Assembly (NCBI RefSeq): GCF_963678635.1 | Contig: NC_087067.1 | Location: forward strand, 9,097,716-9,161,715 | Direction: 5' to 3' | Source of the DNA: Symsagittifera roscoffensis | Taxonomy: Eukaryota; Xenacoelomorpha; Acoela; Convolutidae | Length of the DNA stretch: 64,000 nt | Part shown: positions 12,871-23,628 of the stretch, one piece after another | Layout: every line of letters starts with the position of its first letter | Position numbering within the stretch: the first letter of the stretch is position 1 | Notes under the pieces: generated by a model | Database searches by the model: none | What the model was told of the DNA's origin: nothing | What the model saw: only the letters and a program-made list of their open reading frames with translations | Translations under genes and position numbers: made by a program

Positions 12871-13347
12871 CTATTTATCTGAATGACGCAAGGGATGATC
12901 CAATGAGCTCTTGTTCGGAAAACGTGTAAATTTTCTGCTAAAATCTTCAGACTCATTGGGTAGAATAACCCGGGACTTCCCCACTTGAACATCTGGTTGT
13001 TAGTTGGCCACAGCAAAACGAACTCTCCTGTCCGGCGAAACAGAAGTTGACGGAGAAGACAAAGTAGCTTGGACAGCATTCACGGAATGTCTGATTGGGC
13101 TGCCGTAGAAAGTTGTCTGCTTTTTCCGGCGAGATGAAATTCGGGAAGAGCTTGATGATGACGAAATATTTCCGTCCGGTTCAGAAACTTAACCAGACAC
13201 ATCCCGGGTGGGAAGACGCGATGCTGCCAAATTGGTCGAAGAGCACTCTTGTAGCTTCGGTACCGATGACTCATCTTCCGAAGAAATAGGGATAAGATCC
13301 GGGCAGAATAATAGTTTGTCTTTCGTCTTTACTTTTTCACCTTTATT
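12871..13347 (-). pseudogene. GC-rich open frame broken by two TAA codons; possible decayed exon
   Basis: I do not recognise the protein. On the minus strand one frame runs for 159 codons from just after a TGA at 13,348 to a TAG at 12,871, interrupted only by TAA at 13,189-13,191 and TAA at 13,000-13,002. The three pieces have consistent, disordered-protein character. The first has an ISSEDESS acidic-serine patch. The second has a run of seven serines, RRKK, and a final RRVRF, which fits the RVxF docking motif for protein phosphatase 1. The third is basic and polar. GC content and codon style resemble the DEG/ENaC exons on the same strand rather than the surroundings. No convincing splice acceptor is seen. 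It sits in the unique spacer between the two large duplication copies. It could be a dead cytoplasmic tail exon or a coincidence of GC-rich DNA; TAA is used as a normal stop in the lectin gene, so stop reassignment is unlikely. Confidence 0.35.
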
Positions 13348-14189
13348 TCATTTCATTTTTCTTATAAGTTAAGAAGATAACCAATGCCAATCATAACGGT
13401 TTGGTAAGCATTTAGGCGATCGTTAAGGGAAGCGTCTCCAAAATCAAACTGGGAATTTGAATCGTTATATAAATACTGTCTGTTTCGCTGTTTTTTCCAC
13501 AATCCCGTTTAAAAGCAAGTTTTTCGAGATTTTGGGTAGACCCCGCTTAACGATCACCAGCGTCGCATGTTAGAGAAGGTTATATTGAAAAAAGGTTAGT
13601 GTATCAGCAGAAAAAGAAAGTTACTTCAAGAATATTCATTACGACATTATTCACAGAAAGGGAGCTGCGTTTTCCAAACTTACCGTAATCTGTTTCCTCT
13701 GAAATTTGCACATATTAGCGTTTTTAATACACTGGAAACCTTTTTTATAAACAAAACTGACTTCAATAAAACCATTTCAAGTCTTAATCATCAAATGATA
13801 ACACTTTCTATCTTTTTATTAGCATAGTTTTGGTTTTTTAACGAAACAATTACCAACAGAAAAGAAGCAATTAGAGAATTAAGAGAATCAAAGATTATAT
13901 GGAGAAAAATTATAATCCTTACTGGGTGCTTGAAAAAATAAATTTCCCTTATAAGCTAAGAAATCAACAAAAAACTTATTTTAATTTTTTGGCTTAATTA
14001 AGCCTGTGTTTTTGATATTCTTTTGTTGAACCAGGGTGATAGGATTATTATGAGCTTCTTCCACAGCAATTGGTTATCCTCGTTAGATAAGAGGTTCTCG
14101 GTGTAAAATATAACTGACTGCATTTTGGTTTTTCTCTGAACAAAATTCCTAAAGCGCACAATAAAGTTGCGCAGATAAAATGGTATTAA

Positions 14190-14330
14190 AACTTCAATTT
14201 TTACACTTTTGCCAAAAAAATTGGCTTTTAAAATAAATTGTAAATACTGTGCGAAGTATAGCAAAAAATGATCCAGCTATTTAAGTTTAAATAACCACCT
14301 ATTGTAATATATCACCCTAAATTTTTCAAA
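14190..14330 (+). repeat. Dispersed repeat shared with 60,125-60,255
   Basis: CAATTTTTACACTT through CCACCTATTGTAATATATCACCC matches 60,125-60,255 with scattered differences, and it replaces the corresponding part of duplication copy 1. Its class is unknown. Confidence 0.6.
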
Positions 14331-17300
14331 CAAGCTTTTATTTTTTGTTTTGGGTTTCGAATCATGACTACTAGCCTTGATTGTATACCACCCCCTACAA
14401 GCTTTCTATCAGTTTGTCAAAACCTGCTCAAAAAAACACAACCTATGCTGTAGTGTCTTCATATTTCGTGAAAAGGGTCAAAAAAGAAAACATTCATAAA
14501 GTATCTCGAACGATGTCTCATGTAGCAGAAGTCTCAAAAGAAGTTAGGTTTGGTAGGTTTCATTTTTATCAACTTTCAACACTACTGAATTGAAAACCAG
14601 AGGGTCTCTTTAATTGTTTCCCCCTTTTGCAAGGGGGGAGCGATTCGTTACTAGGTACAAAATTCAAGTATGTTTAACCGTTGAGTTAGTTCATTATAGG
14701 GGTGACAATACGATACTAGGTAGAAAAAAGATAAAATAGTTAAAAAGATTCAAACCAAACTGTAATCTACCAAAGATCATTGCAATAGTTAATAGAAATT
14801 ATGAAAATTCAATTTTTTGGCCTCATAGTATTGAACTAATTAAACTGAAACTAAAATGGACGAACCTTTTTTTTAACTTTGTTTTTTCTAATTTTCCTCA
14901 GCAACTAAATTTTGATGCCCTCGATCAAAAAGATCGAAGAAAATGATTTACCCCGCAAAAAAACAGCAAATTAGGGATGAAACGTCTATCGGGACTTGAG
15001 GACAAAGTTTTCATCTGGAAAATTGGCTCCAATTGTATCAATTTTGAAATTGAAAAACCGATGAAACTATTGTGCGATGCTTATAAACTGTTGAAGTTGA
15101 AAGGCTAGAACAAACATATTCTGGATAACCCGGCACTTATAAATTTACTTGGAAAATTTATTTTCAACTCAATCCACTCAAAAATGGTCCATATAAATCG
15201 GCTCATTTTTCTGCGCATTGGATTTGTGAACCAAAAAATAATTAGATTAGGCTGCATTGTTTAATTAAGCTGCTCGATGAAGCAATCAAAAAATTACAAA
15301 AAAAATCAAAATGGTAATAGATTTGAGCTATAAATTCCCAAGTTGTTTCCCCTATCACTGTTTTTACTACTTTTGAAAGTGAGAATGAACAGTAATTTAG
15401 TTATGTACTCATTTTTGACTACATTAAAAACTCGACGAATGCCAAGTAGTATTTTAATTGAGCGTAGTATTTCAAAACTCGAAGAAGTATTTTAATCGAG
15501 CGCTAATGGTTTTCATTTGGACTTCGAAAAAACTCAAAAACTAATGAATGTTTTGACGAAATTGAATCTGAACTTTTTCACATCAAACGAATTTTCAAAC
15601 TAAAAAATTCAGTCTGAAATTCTAATTTATTATTCTGGATTTTTTTTTTAAATTTTTTTTTCGTATTTTACATGGATTTTATTGTTTTTTAACCATTTCA
15701 GTCTCCTCTTACTAACTAAAAATAAAACGACAATTGAATCACAACAGAAAGTAAAAAAATATATACAAAAAAAAACAAATATAGTTTATAATAGATCTCA
15801 AGTGGTCGGAACATTCTGTGATTTTTTATGATAATAATTCACGCATTGAAGAAAATTAAATCCGTATTATGACTTATGTATTAAGAATTAAAATGAGATT
15901 TTCACTCAAGGATTGAGAAATCAATCTAAATATTATGTAGAAGTTTTTAAAAAGAGATGGTTGGTTTCCAAATGATTAATTCCATTTTTTTCACAAGACC
16001 TAAATATAAGCTGTAAGAGTTTTTTTGTTGCGGTAAAAAAATCTATCAAAAAATTTTCATTAAATTGTATTGTAATGCTTCTAATTTTTCGTAAATTTTC
16101 GAATTTTTGGTTTTTACAATATCCATTTTTTACTACAAGATTTTTTGTTAGCACTTTGCTGATCATTTATGAAAGTAAGAGCTCAAAACCTATGCAGGGG
16201 TACACTGAGCTGAGAAAGAGAAACAAAGACTGCAATTTGCCTAGATACAGAATAGTAGGAAGACCGAACCACCAACATACTTAATTTCTATCATTTAATT
16301 TTTTGAACCCATCAATTTTTTTCTGTACTCAAAGCTCTTAAAAAAACTGTCCTTTTTGAGATGTCTTGAGGTGAGACTTCACGATTGGCTTTCAAAAAAT
16401 CAAAATGGGATTGAACATAGCCAAAAACAATTAAAAAAACCCGTGAAACAATGCAACAAAAAAAGGAGAGAAGTAAGTTTGTCTGTTTAAAAAAAAACAT
16501 TCGACTAAAGTGTTTCACAACAAAACTTTCCCATTCAAAATTATAGAATATTTCTTATTAATTTTTTTTTCTATGGAATTATTGAACTCATCTATTCATA
16601 AAAAACGAAATCCGGAACTAAACTTGGGATGGAAAAATTACACAAAACACCAAAATTTCGAATAAAATGAGTGAAAGCGAATACACGAAAACGAGTAAAA
16701 TCGAATTTTAAGTAGGAAATTATTGCCGAATTATAGAAGATCGAGAGTTGATAAATTGAAAATGGCTGGTTGAGACTTAAGACATTTTTGTTGTGGAGAT
16801 CTATTGCAATTTTTCAAAAATACAATTTGTCATTGATAACGTGGCGCTGAGGTCTTGAGTTTTGAATCTATAGATAGAAATGAATACAACGCAATTGTCG
16901 CTATGAGAAAACTAGTTTAAAATTAACTTTTGATGAAGATGCTTTTATAATTTTTTAGCATCCTTTTCTTTGTTCACATGCTTTATTTGGCTTGAAAAAC
17001 GGGAAATTTATTTAAAACTAAAAAGTTTAAAATTCTTTTCTACTTTTTGCATTTATTTTTAGTTTTATTGTTTGCATGTTTCAACATATCTAATAGCAAT
17101 TAGTGTCAGTCTACTTGCTGACACAGTTGATTTCAACACGTACACTTTCTGATTTTAACATTCCACAGTGCTCTCTGACGTCCAATATATTCGCCTCTTT
17201 GTTTTTTTCTATAACTGTATTTGAAATTGAACAGGCCTCAATCAGTATATCAAAAAAAAATTCCTCAGTTTTTTCCAAGATGTCTCGCACTAGACTTCAT

Positions 17301-18615
17301 TTAAAACTTAACTTCTTCCGGTAAAATTAACCGTTGTTGGTGTAGTTTTGTGGTATATTAAAAGTATTTATTTAGTTAAAATATTAGACGTTTTCCGACT
17401 TTTGAAGAAAGTAACGGGGTTTTATATTTCTGGTAGGCTTTTTTCAAGATAAGTTACGGAATTTCGACCAGCATTTCTTAACGGATTTTTAAAATAGTAT
17501 CTGGATCTTTAACCTCTATAATTCAAATTGTGATCATTATCGCCTCGCCCGATCAAGTTGTTGTTCAGATTGCTCCAAAAGTTTTCTTTTCGTTTTTTTC
17601 CAAAATTTCTCGTACAATTTCCCATTGGCAATCACTGGGTCTAATGAAAGAAATTATTGACTACAAACTTAAAGCAACCTTTAAAACAGCAGTTTTTTTT
17701 TGGTAAAAAATATTCATAACTTTGCTCTATTAATGATTGGCGCCAAACTAACAATCTAAAAAAAAAATTTCAAATAACGTTTCGGCCTAACAAATTATTT
17801 GTCTTCGTGAACAAATTTTGAATTGCATTTCGAATTGTGATTGAAAGATCTTTTAGCAGATTCAAACGATTTTAAAACTCAGAAGGTTAATTTCAAAGGG
17901 GGCATCGTCAAGTAGCGAATGTTTGCTCCGCTGCGCATATCATCAGTTCGTGTGCTTTTGTAGGTGCGAATCAATATTTGTAGTTACATAAGGGTGCTAG
18001 GTGTTTTAGCAGACCGGTTTCTTAGCAAACCGCTCTTTCAGCAGATTCATATTTTTTTTTTTCAAAAAAGTGAGTGCTTGCTCTGCTTCGCTTTTCTGCA
18101 CTTACATTCAACACGAGAGGTAGAGTACGCGTGAATCAGAGTTTGACGGTAAACTAGTTTGTTTCGTTTGAATAACCATAAGATAATTGTTTTAATTAGG
18201 GAAGTGCAACTCCAAACTTAGCATTTTCCAGGTCGGCTAATTACTTATGCTTTTTTAAAATTCCATTACTCTGATAAAATTCTTGCTTCTATTTGTAAGA
18301 CAATTCTACAATGTCGAAGCATCGAAAAAATTTGGGCGTTTCTCTCATGTGTGTTAAAATGATGTTATTTTCTACACTAATTAAAAGCTGATACTTCAAA
18401 AGGCAATTACTTACCTTTTTTGCTTCTAATGTTTGGTTTTCACTAGTCACCTAATTGATTGCAGAGGTCTAGTAATTATTCAACTTCCCATTTACTTCAA
18501 AACCACCAGCAATTTTTCCCCCTGATTTCGAAGTCTTAAAATAATATAGTTTACCTAACATCAACTTTCTGATGTTATGAGGCTACTAATTTGGCTAATC
18601 TTGGTTGAATGTTGT

Positions 18616-19149
18616 TGTTCCGACTTTCGATACGAGAGTAACGGAATATTTGTGCTCGGGGTGGGTTTTTTTTTCTTCAGACAAATTTCGACTTTTTAAC
18701 CAGCCATTTTTGACAAAACTTTTTTATATCATTCGAAAGGTATTGTTGTCATGAGCTCAAATTTGAAAAGATAATTCACTTGTGATCATTTTTTGTAAAG
18801 TTATGGGGGTTTAAAGAGTGCCATTTTGGCCAATTTGTGACAATTAACGCGCGATATAATTCGCGCTACTAATGCGTAAGCGGAGATTTAATCCGACTTA
18901 GAAATCGTTCCAAATTGGTTAAAGGAAGCTTATTTGCTATAAATTATTTGTTACAAGGAGCGAAATCTATTCTTTTGTACCTTATATGGCGTGTGGGGGG
19001 ATGATTTTCATTCAAAAAATTTCAAATTTTAGAAATTTTTTTTTTCAATTTTATTTTATTACATTTAATTTTTGAAGTTATTACTATTCCATAAACCTTA
19101 AAAAGCAGTCGGAACATTCAGGGCTTCGCCCTGATACGAGCAGTCTTGT
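18616..19149 (+). mobile_element. Helentron-like element, family A, with paralogous empty site
   Basis: The 5' end is TGTTCCGACTTTCGATAC. The 3' end holds the inverted AGTCGGAACA (19,107-19,116), the hairpin CAGGGCTTCGCCCTG (19,119-19,133) and GAGCAGTCTTGT. The other duplication copy preserves the empty site GAATGTTGTTAAAGTT near 11,759-11,774. Comparison shows insertion between T and T with no required target duplication, the behaviour known for Helentrons. No open frame, so a passenger element. Confidence 0.8.
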
Positions 19150-19467
19150 TAAAGTTAATGGTCAAAGAAGACGCTATACGTAATACAAATTTGATCATTT
19201 TGTAATGGACGTTGCACATCGTATCAAGTCAAAAGCAGAAATCGAGACATATTCAATGCTTTGACTCCGAGAAATTCGCATTTTTGTAATTTTCAACTAC
19301 ATTTAGAAGTCTTAATGGTAGCAACAAACGTACATGTTTATAGTAGCAACAAAACATCAGCAAAAAACTTATAAGAGAATCTGATCCACATGTAGCTTTT
19401 GTATGAACCTCAATATCGAACCCCCTTGTTTCTTTAAATAGTAAAACAGAAGTCGAATTTTTCTTAT

Positions 19468-19553
19468 TGTTCCGACTTTCGATACATTTCCGTTTTAGTA
19501 GCAAATGTGAGTAAAAAGATAATAAAACGCTCAAAATAAAGCAAAACAATTGT
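19468..19553 (+). mobile_element. Isolated Helentron-like 5' end, nested partner of the next element
   Basis: A second TGTTCCGACTTTCGATAC terminus begins at 19,468, between T and T in TTCTTAT/TTCCTTGG. It is followed by 68 bases unlike the family and then by the full element at 19,554. The empty site TTCTTATTTCCTTGG is intact in copy 1 near 12,090. Both 5' ends therefore lie inside one inserted segment. Confidence 0.7.
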
Positions 19554-20105
19554 TGTTCCGACTTTCGATACAAAAGTAACGGAATATTTGTGCTCGGGGT
19601 GGATTTTTTTTTCTTCAGACAAATTTCGACTTTTTAACTAGCCATTTTTGACGGAATTTCTTTTTATCATTCGAAAGCCATTGTTGTCCTGAACTTAATT
19701 TTGAAAAAATATTTCACCTGTGATCATTTTTTTGTAAAGTTATGAGGGTTTAAAGATTGCCATTTTGGCCATTTTGACCAATTTGGGACAATTAACGCGC
19801 GATATAATTCGCACTATTAACGCGTAAGCGGAGATTTAATCCGTCCTATAAATCGTTCGAAATTGGTTGAACGAAGCTTATTTGCCGTAATTGAATTGTT
19901 ACAAGGAGCAAAATTTATTGTTTTGTACTTTATATGGCGTGTGGGGGGATGATTTTCAAAGACAAATTTTCAAATTTGAGAAAAAAAGTTTTTCATTTTA
20001 TTTTATTTTTGTTTATTTTTTATGTTGTTTATGTTATTACTGCTCCATAAACGTTAAAAGGCAGTCGGAACTTTCAGGGCTTCGTCCTGATACGAGCAGT
20101 CTTGT
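19554..20105 (+). mobile_element. Helentron-like element, family A
   Basis: Full structure: 5' TGTTCCGACTTTCGATAC, inverted AGTCGGAACT near the 3' end, a GGGCTTCGTCC hairpin, then GAGCAGTCTTGT followed by T. The interior has the family blocks GTGCTCGGGGTGG, TTAACGCGCGATATAATTCG and TATATGGCGTGTGGGGGG. Confidence 0.8.
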
Positions 20106-20335
20106 TTCCTTGGAAATTACATTTTATCGAAAAAGAAAATTTGTTGATACTTTGAATACATAACTACAAAAAAGAATAGAATGGGGATTAAATTATTCGG
20201 GTCTTTCGAATATTTTCGAATAAGTCAAACTTCATTGTCAATTAAATTTAAATTGTTTCTTTTAAGTAGAACGTATTCATTAATGTGAAATAATTTTTAC
20301 TCATTTCCGCAATCTTATATATTTTTGTTCCCACT

Positions 20336-20833
20336 TTCGATACGAAAGTAACGGAATATTTGTGCTCGGGGTGGGTTTTTTTTCTTCTTCAGACAAATTT
20401 TAACTAGCCATTTCTGACGGAATTTTTTTATATCATTCGAAAGCCATTGTTGTCCTGAGCTTAAATTGGAAAAAATATTTTACCTGTGATCATTTTTCGT
20501 AAAGTTATGAGGGTTTAAATATTGCCATTTTGGCCATTTTGACCAATTTGGGACAATTAACGCGCGATATAATTTAATCCGTCTTATAAATCGTTCCAAA
20601 TTGGTTGAATGAAGCTTGTTTGCCATAATTGATTTGTTACAAGGAACGAAATCTATCTTTTTGTACTTTAAATGGCGTGTGGGGGGATGATTTTTATAAA
20701 AAATTTCAAATTTTAGAAAAAAATTTTCATTTTATTTTATTTCATTTAATTTTTTATGTTATTACTGATGCTCCATAAACCTTAAAAGGCAATCGGAACA
20801 TGCAGGGCTTTGCCCTGATACGAGAAGTCTTGT
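20336..20833 (+). mobile_element. Helentron-like element, family A, third insertion in copy 2
   Basis: Starts TGTTCCCACTTTCGATAC and ends with GGGCTTTGCCCTGATACGAGAAGTCTTGT. The empty site is the T-run before GAACTTTACAGTC near 12,305-12,315 in duplication copy 1. Confidence 0.8.
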
Positions 20834-21123
20834 TTGAACTTTACAGTCAAAATGAAAAAAGACTCATTTCAATCTTTTACAGTTTGCGTGATTGATTAGT
20901 CAATTTTCACTGATAAAAACTAATCTACAACCCACATTTATTAAAACAAAAGTCGAAATCAAACCAAATAGCAGGACGGATGTATCAATTTAACACAACT
21001 TTCAAAATCAAAATTATGTTGCGGCTGTACAAAACTTACGTTGAGCCAATAATACAGTATAGTGTTTTTTTTTCAATGGCGTTTCTTATATAACTGATCT
21101 GAAAACATAGATTGATTAAAAAT

Positions 21124-21195
21124 AAAACATGATTGCTCGTATCAGGGCAAAGCTTTGAATGTTTCTGCTGCCATAAAGGTATATGGAGTAGTATA
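21124..21195 (-). mobile_element. Helentron-like 3' end fragment
   Basis: Only the 3' terminus is present, reading inverted as AAAACATGATTGCTCGTATCAGGGCAAAGC and the adjacent CTCCATA block. The rest of the element is missing. Confidence 0.5.
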
Positions 21196-21199
21196 AGAG

Positions 21200-23440
21200 T
21201 TTTGAAAATAATTAAACATTCGAAAAGAAGTATTTTTTATGGCGCAAAGTATATTGCGCATTAATTATCACAAGTTCGCTAAATTGACAATCTTTCAATC
21301 CCTATATTTTAAGAAACATGTTAACCAGTGAAATACTTTTTAAATTTGAACTTAGTAAAAAACATCTTGATTGTTACAAAAAATCCTCTTAAAAGTTGCT
21401 AGTTAAAAGAGCGGACACTGTCGGAACAATAAATAGAATCTTTTTCTCAAAACGAAAACTTAAAAGCGTGCACCAGATACAAGTTTGACATAAATTTTAC
21501 ACATTTGAAGAGTTACGTAATTACGAAATATAAACGTTTTTTAAAAAATGTATTCTGCACAAAATCATATCAAGTGCTGAAATCTATAAAACAAATAGAC
21601 AAGTAAGGCGAATTAAACTTTTAAACACAGAAATTACAACTTAATCAAAAAGTAATTGTAACCAAAATAGGAAATTTTTTCAACTTGCTAATTTCTTGAG
21701 ACAACTCTTTTTTAAACACTTTATGTTTGAAGTGGGCAGGCAAAAGTTATTGGAAGTAAAAAAAATCAAAAGAGACAAAAATTTGGTTTCTGAGACATCA
21801 CTCGACAAGCAGCAATGTATTTCGTTTTTCTCACAAATGAATAAAGTTTAATACGTTAGGAAATTAATGTTTGTTTTTAGCACTCGAAAACAAATTTACT
21901 TCTTGCACAGTGCTACGCTCAAAAAAAGCAACGGTTTTTCACGTTTTTAATTTCACGAACTCATTTCGCTAAGTGATCAATGTTTGTGGAGTTTTTTTTT
22001 ACTAGTAATTAGTTTTGGAAGTTGATTTGTTAAAACTGAAGCTTCTAGCATTTTATGTGCGGACTTAACGATTTTGCGGAAAAATCCTACGAATGAATCT
22101 TTTGAAGCAAAATTTGGGAAATGACTGTAATATTTATGAAAACAAAAAAAAATTCCGGAAAATTTCGTTCCTTTTAAAGAAAAGTTTTTATAATCATTTT
22201 TGGTTTATCTTTTGTTTTTGATTTGAAAAATACAAGCATGATGCCCGGTTTTCTGAAGTTAACCATGTACTCAGTGTAAAAACATATCTAGTGTTTCAAA
22301 TTTCAGTTAAGTTAATAGGATACCATACCTTTTGATTTATTTTTTTCTTTTCTAACACAAAAACGTTTTCTTGTTAAAATTACTTCCTAAACTAGAGACA
22401 CATTAATCTACCCAACAAATAAAGCACAATTGACTTGTAGTTTTTTGAGTGGCTGAGTGGATTTTAATTCCTAAATTTCCCACGCCAATTGGAACAGTTT
22501 TTTTGAAGTCGTATAGTTCTATCAAAAAACTCAATCAAGAAGAATTCTAGAAATCAAAAAATTTTGAATGGAAAAATTTGGTTGAAAAACACATAACTGA
22601 ATATGTGTTTTAAGCAAATAATCTAATTTTGACTATGTTCTTTTCAGTTTTGCTTTTTAAAAATTCAATCATGAAATCTCTCCCCTGACCACCTCAGTGA
22701 GAGTTTTTTTTTTGAAATTTGAGTACAACTAAGCAATAACTTTTGAGTACAACTAAGTGGTTTCAAAAAATTAAATGATGGGAATTGATTAATTTCCAAA
22801 GAAAATTGATTAGTTTGCTAATTTACGGTTTGGTCTTGTCACTATTCTGCAAGCTCCATCCTTCGTTTGTTTTATTCAGTGTCCCTTATTTTTGGTTTTT
22901 GCTTTTACTTTCAACATTGAACTGGTTTGCTTTCTTAGTGTTTGCGATTAGTAATTGTTCGTTCCTTCTGAAACCCTTGAGAGATGATCGATCTTCATGT
23001 CATTCAACATTTTGATAGAAGTTTCCTTAAGTTCTTGCGTTCAGTTCTTGACTCAATCTGAACCTCGCATTTGAGTGAGCTTGTCATTCCGTTAATTAAT
23101 TACAAAACAGATCAACAGAAACAAACTGAGCCATCACTTGTTTTTGAAAAAACTCCTATTGGGTAGCTTTAATCAAAATTTTCGATTTCTTTATGATCGC
23201 TGATATTTTTTCATTTCTTATCACAATTAACAATGATAAACATTTTCCTTAATATAAACAAAAGCTGAATTTGTCAAATGTAATTTTAGAATATCGAAAT
23301 TTTGCACTAAAAACTTCTGAAATGAAGTAAAATACAGCGGCGGAATTTATATCGAAAATATATCCATTCAGCTTGCTATGGTATACTGATTAAAATTTTT
23401 GAAACATTTCGAAATTTAATTTTCGAATCTTAAATTACAG
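21200..23440. other. AT-rich DNA upstream of the lectin gene, nothing recognised
   Basis: No plausible exon, RNA gene or repeat with defined ends. A promoter for the gene starting at 23,458 could lie here but no diagnostic element is visible. Confidence 0.4.
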
Positions 23441-23457
23441 TTTCCTTTTATTGCATT

Positions 23458-23628
23458 ATGTCAACAGTCTCACACGAAAGCAGCAGTTCCGATAGCGGTT
23501 CCGTGGAGATCCCTAACGACGAAATAGTATCCTGTTCAAGAAACGAAGATCCTGCGAGCGAATCGGAAGAATCGCTACCTATTAATTATGACCGGGCACC
23601 ATTAGTCGAGCATGGAAAAATTTTAAGG
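23458..23628 (+). CDS. Lectin gene exon 1: start codon and cytoplasmic tail
   Basis: ATG lies 17 bases after a splice-acceptor-like TCTTAAATTACAG. It encodes 57 residues rich in Ser, Glu and Asp, with SSSSDSGS and SESEES patches likely to suit acidophilic kinases. A tyrosine in INYDRAPLV is close to, but does not fit, an inhibitory tyrosine motif (Ala at +3). The donor AGG/GTCTTA is the best available before the in-frame stop at 23,641 but is not strong. Confidence 0.6.

Larger units (their letters stand above)
13354..20910 (+). repeat. Large direct duplication, copy 2
   Basis: Second copy of 4,702-12,388, starting in CTTATAAGTTAAGAAGATAACC and ending in TTGCGTGATTGATTAGTCA. Relative to copy 1 it lacks the 8,170-9,655 segment and carries insertions at 18,616-19,149, 19,468-20,105 and 20,336-20,833. 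At 14,190-14,330 it carries a dispersed repeat not found in copy 1 but present again at 60,125-60,255. Confidence 0.85.

Noticed and set aside
13095-13289. Plus-strand frame of 64 codons starting MGCRRK
   Set aside because: Overlaps the longer minus-strand frame with more coherent composition; judged a shadow frame, though neither is proven.
12871-13347. Reassigned TAA (non-standard genetic code) to explain the two in-frame stops
   Set aside because: The lectin gene ends in TAA at the expected place, so TAA is read as stop here; pseudogene decay is simpler.
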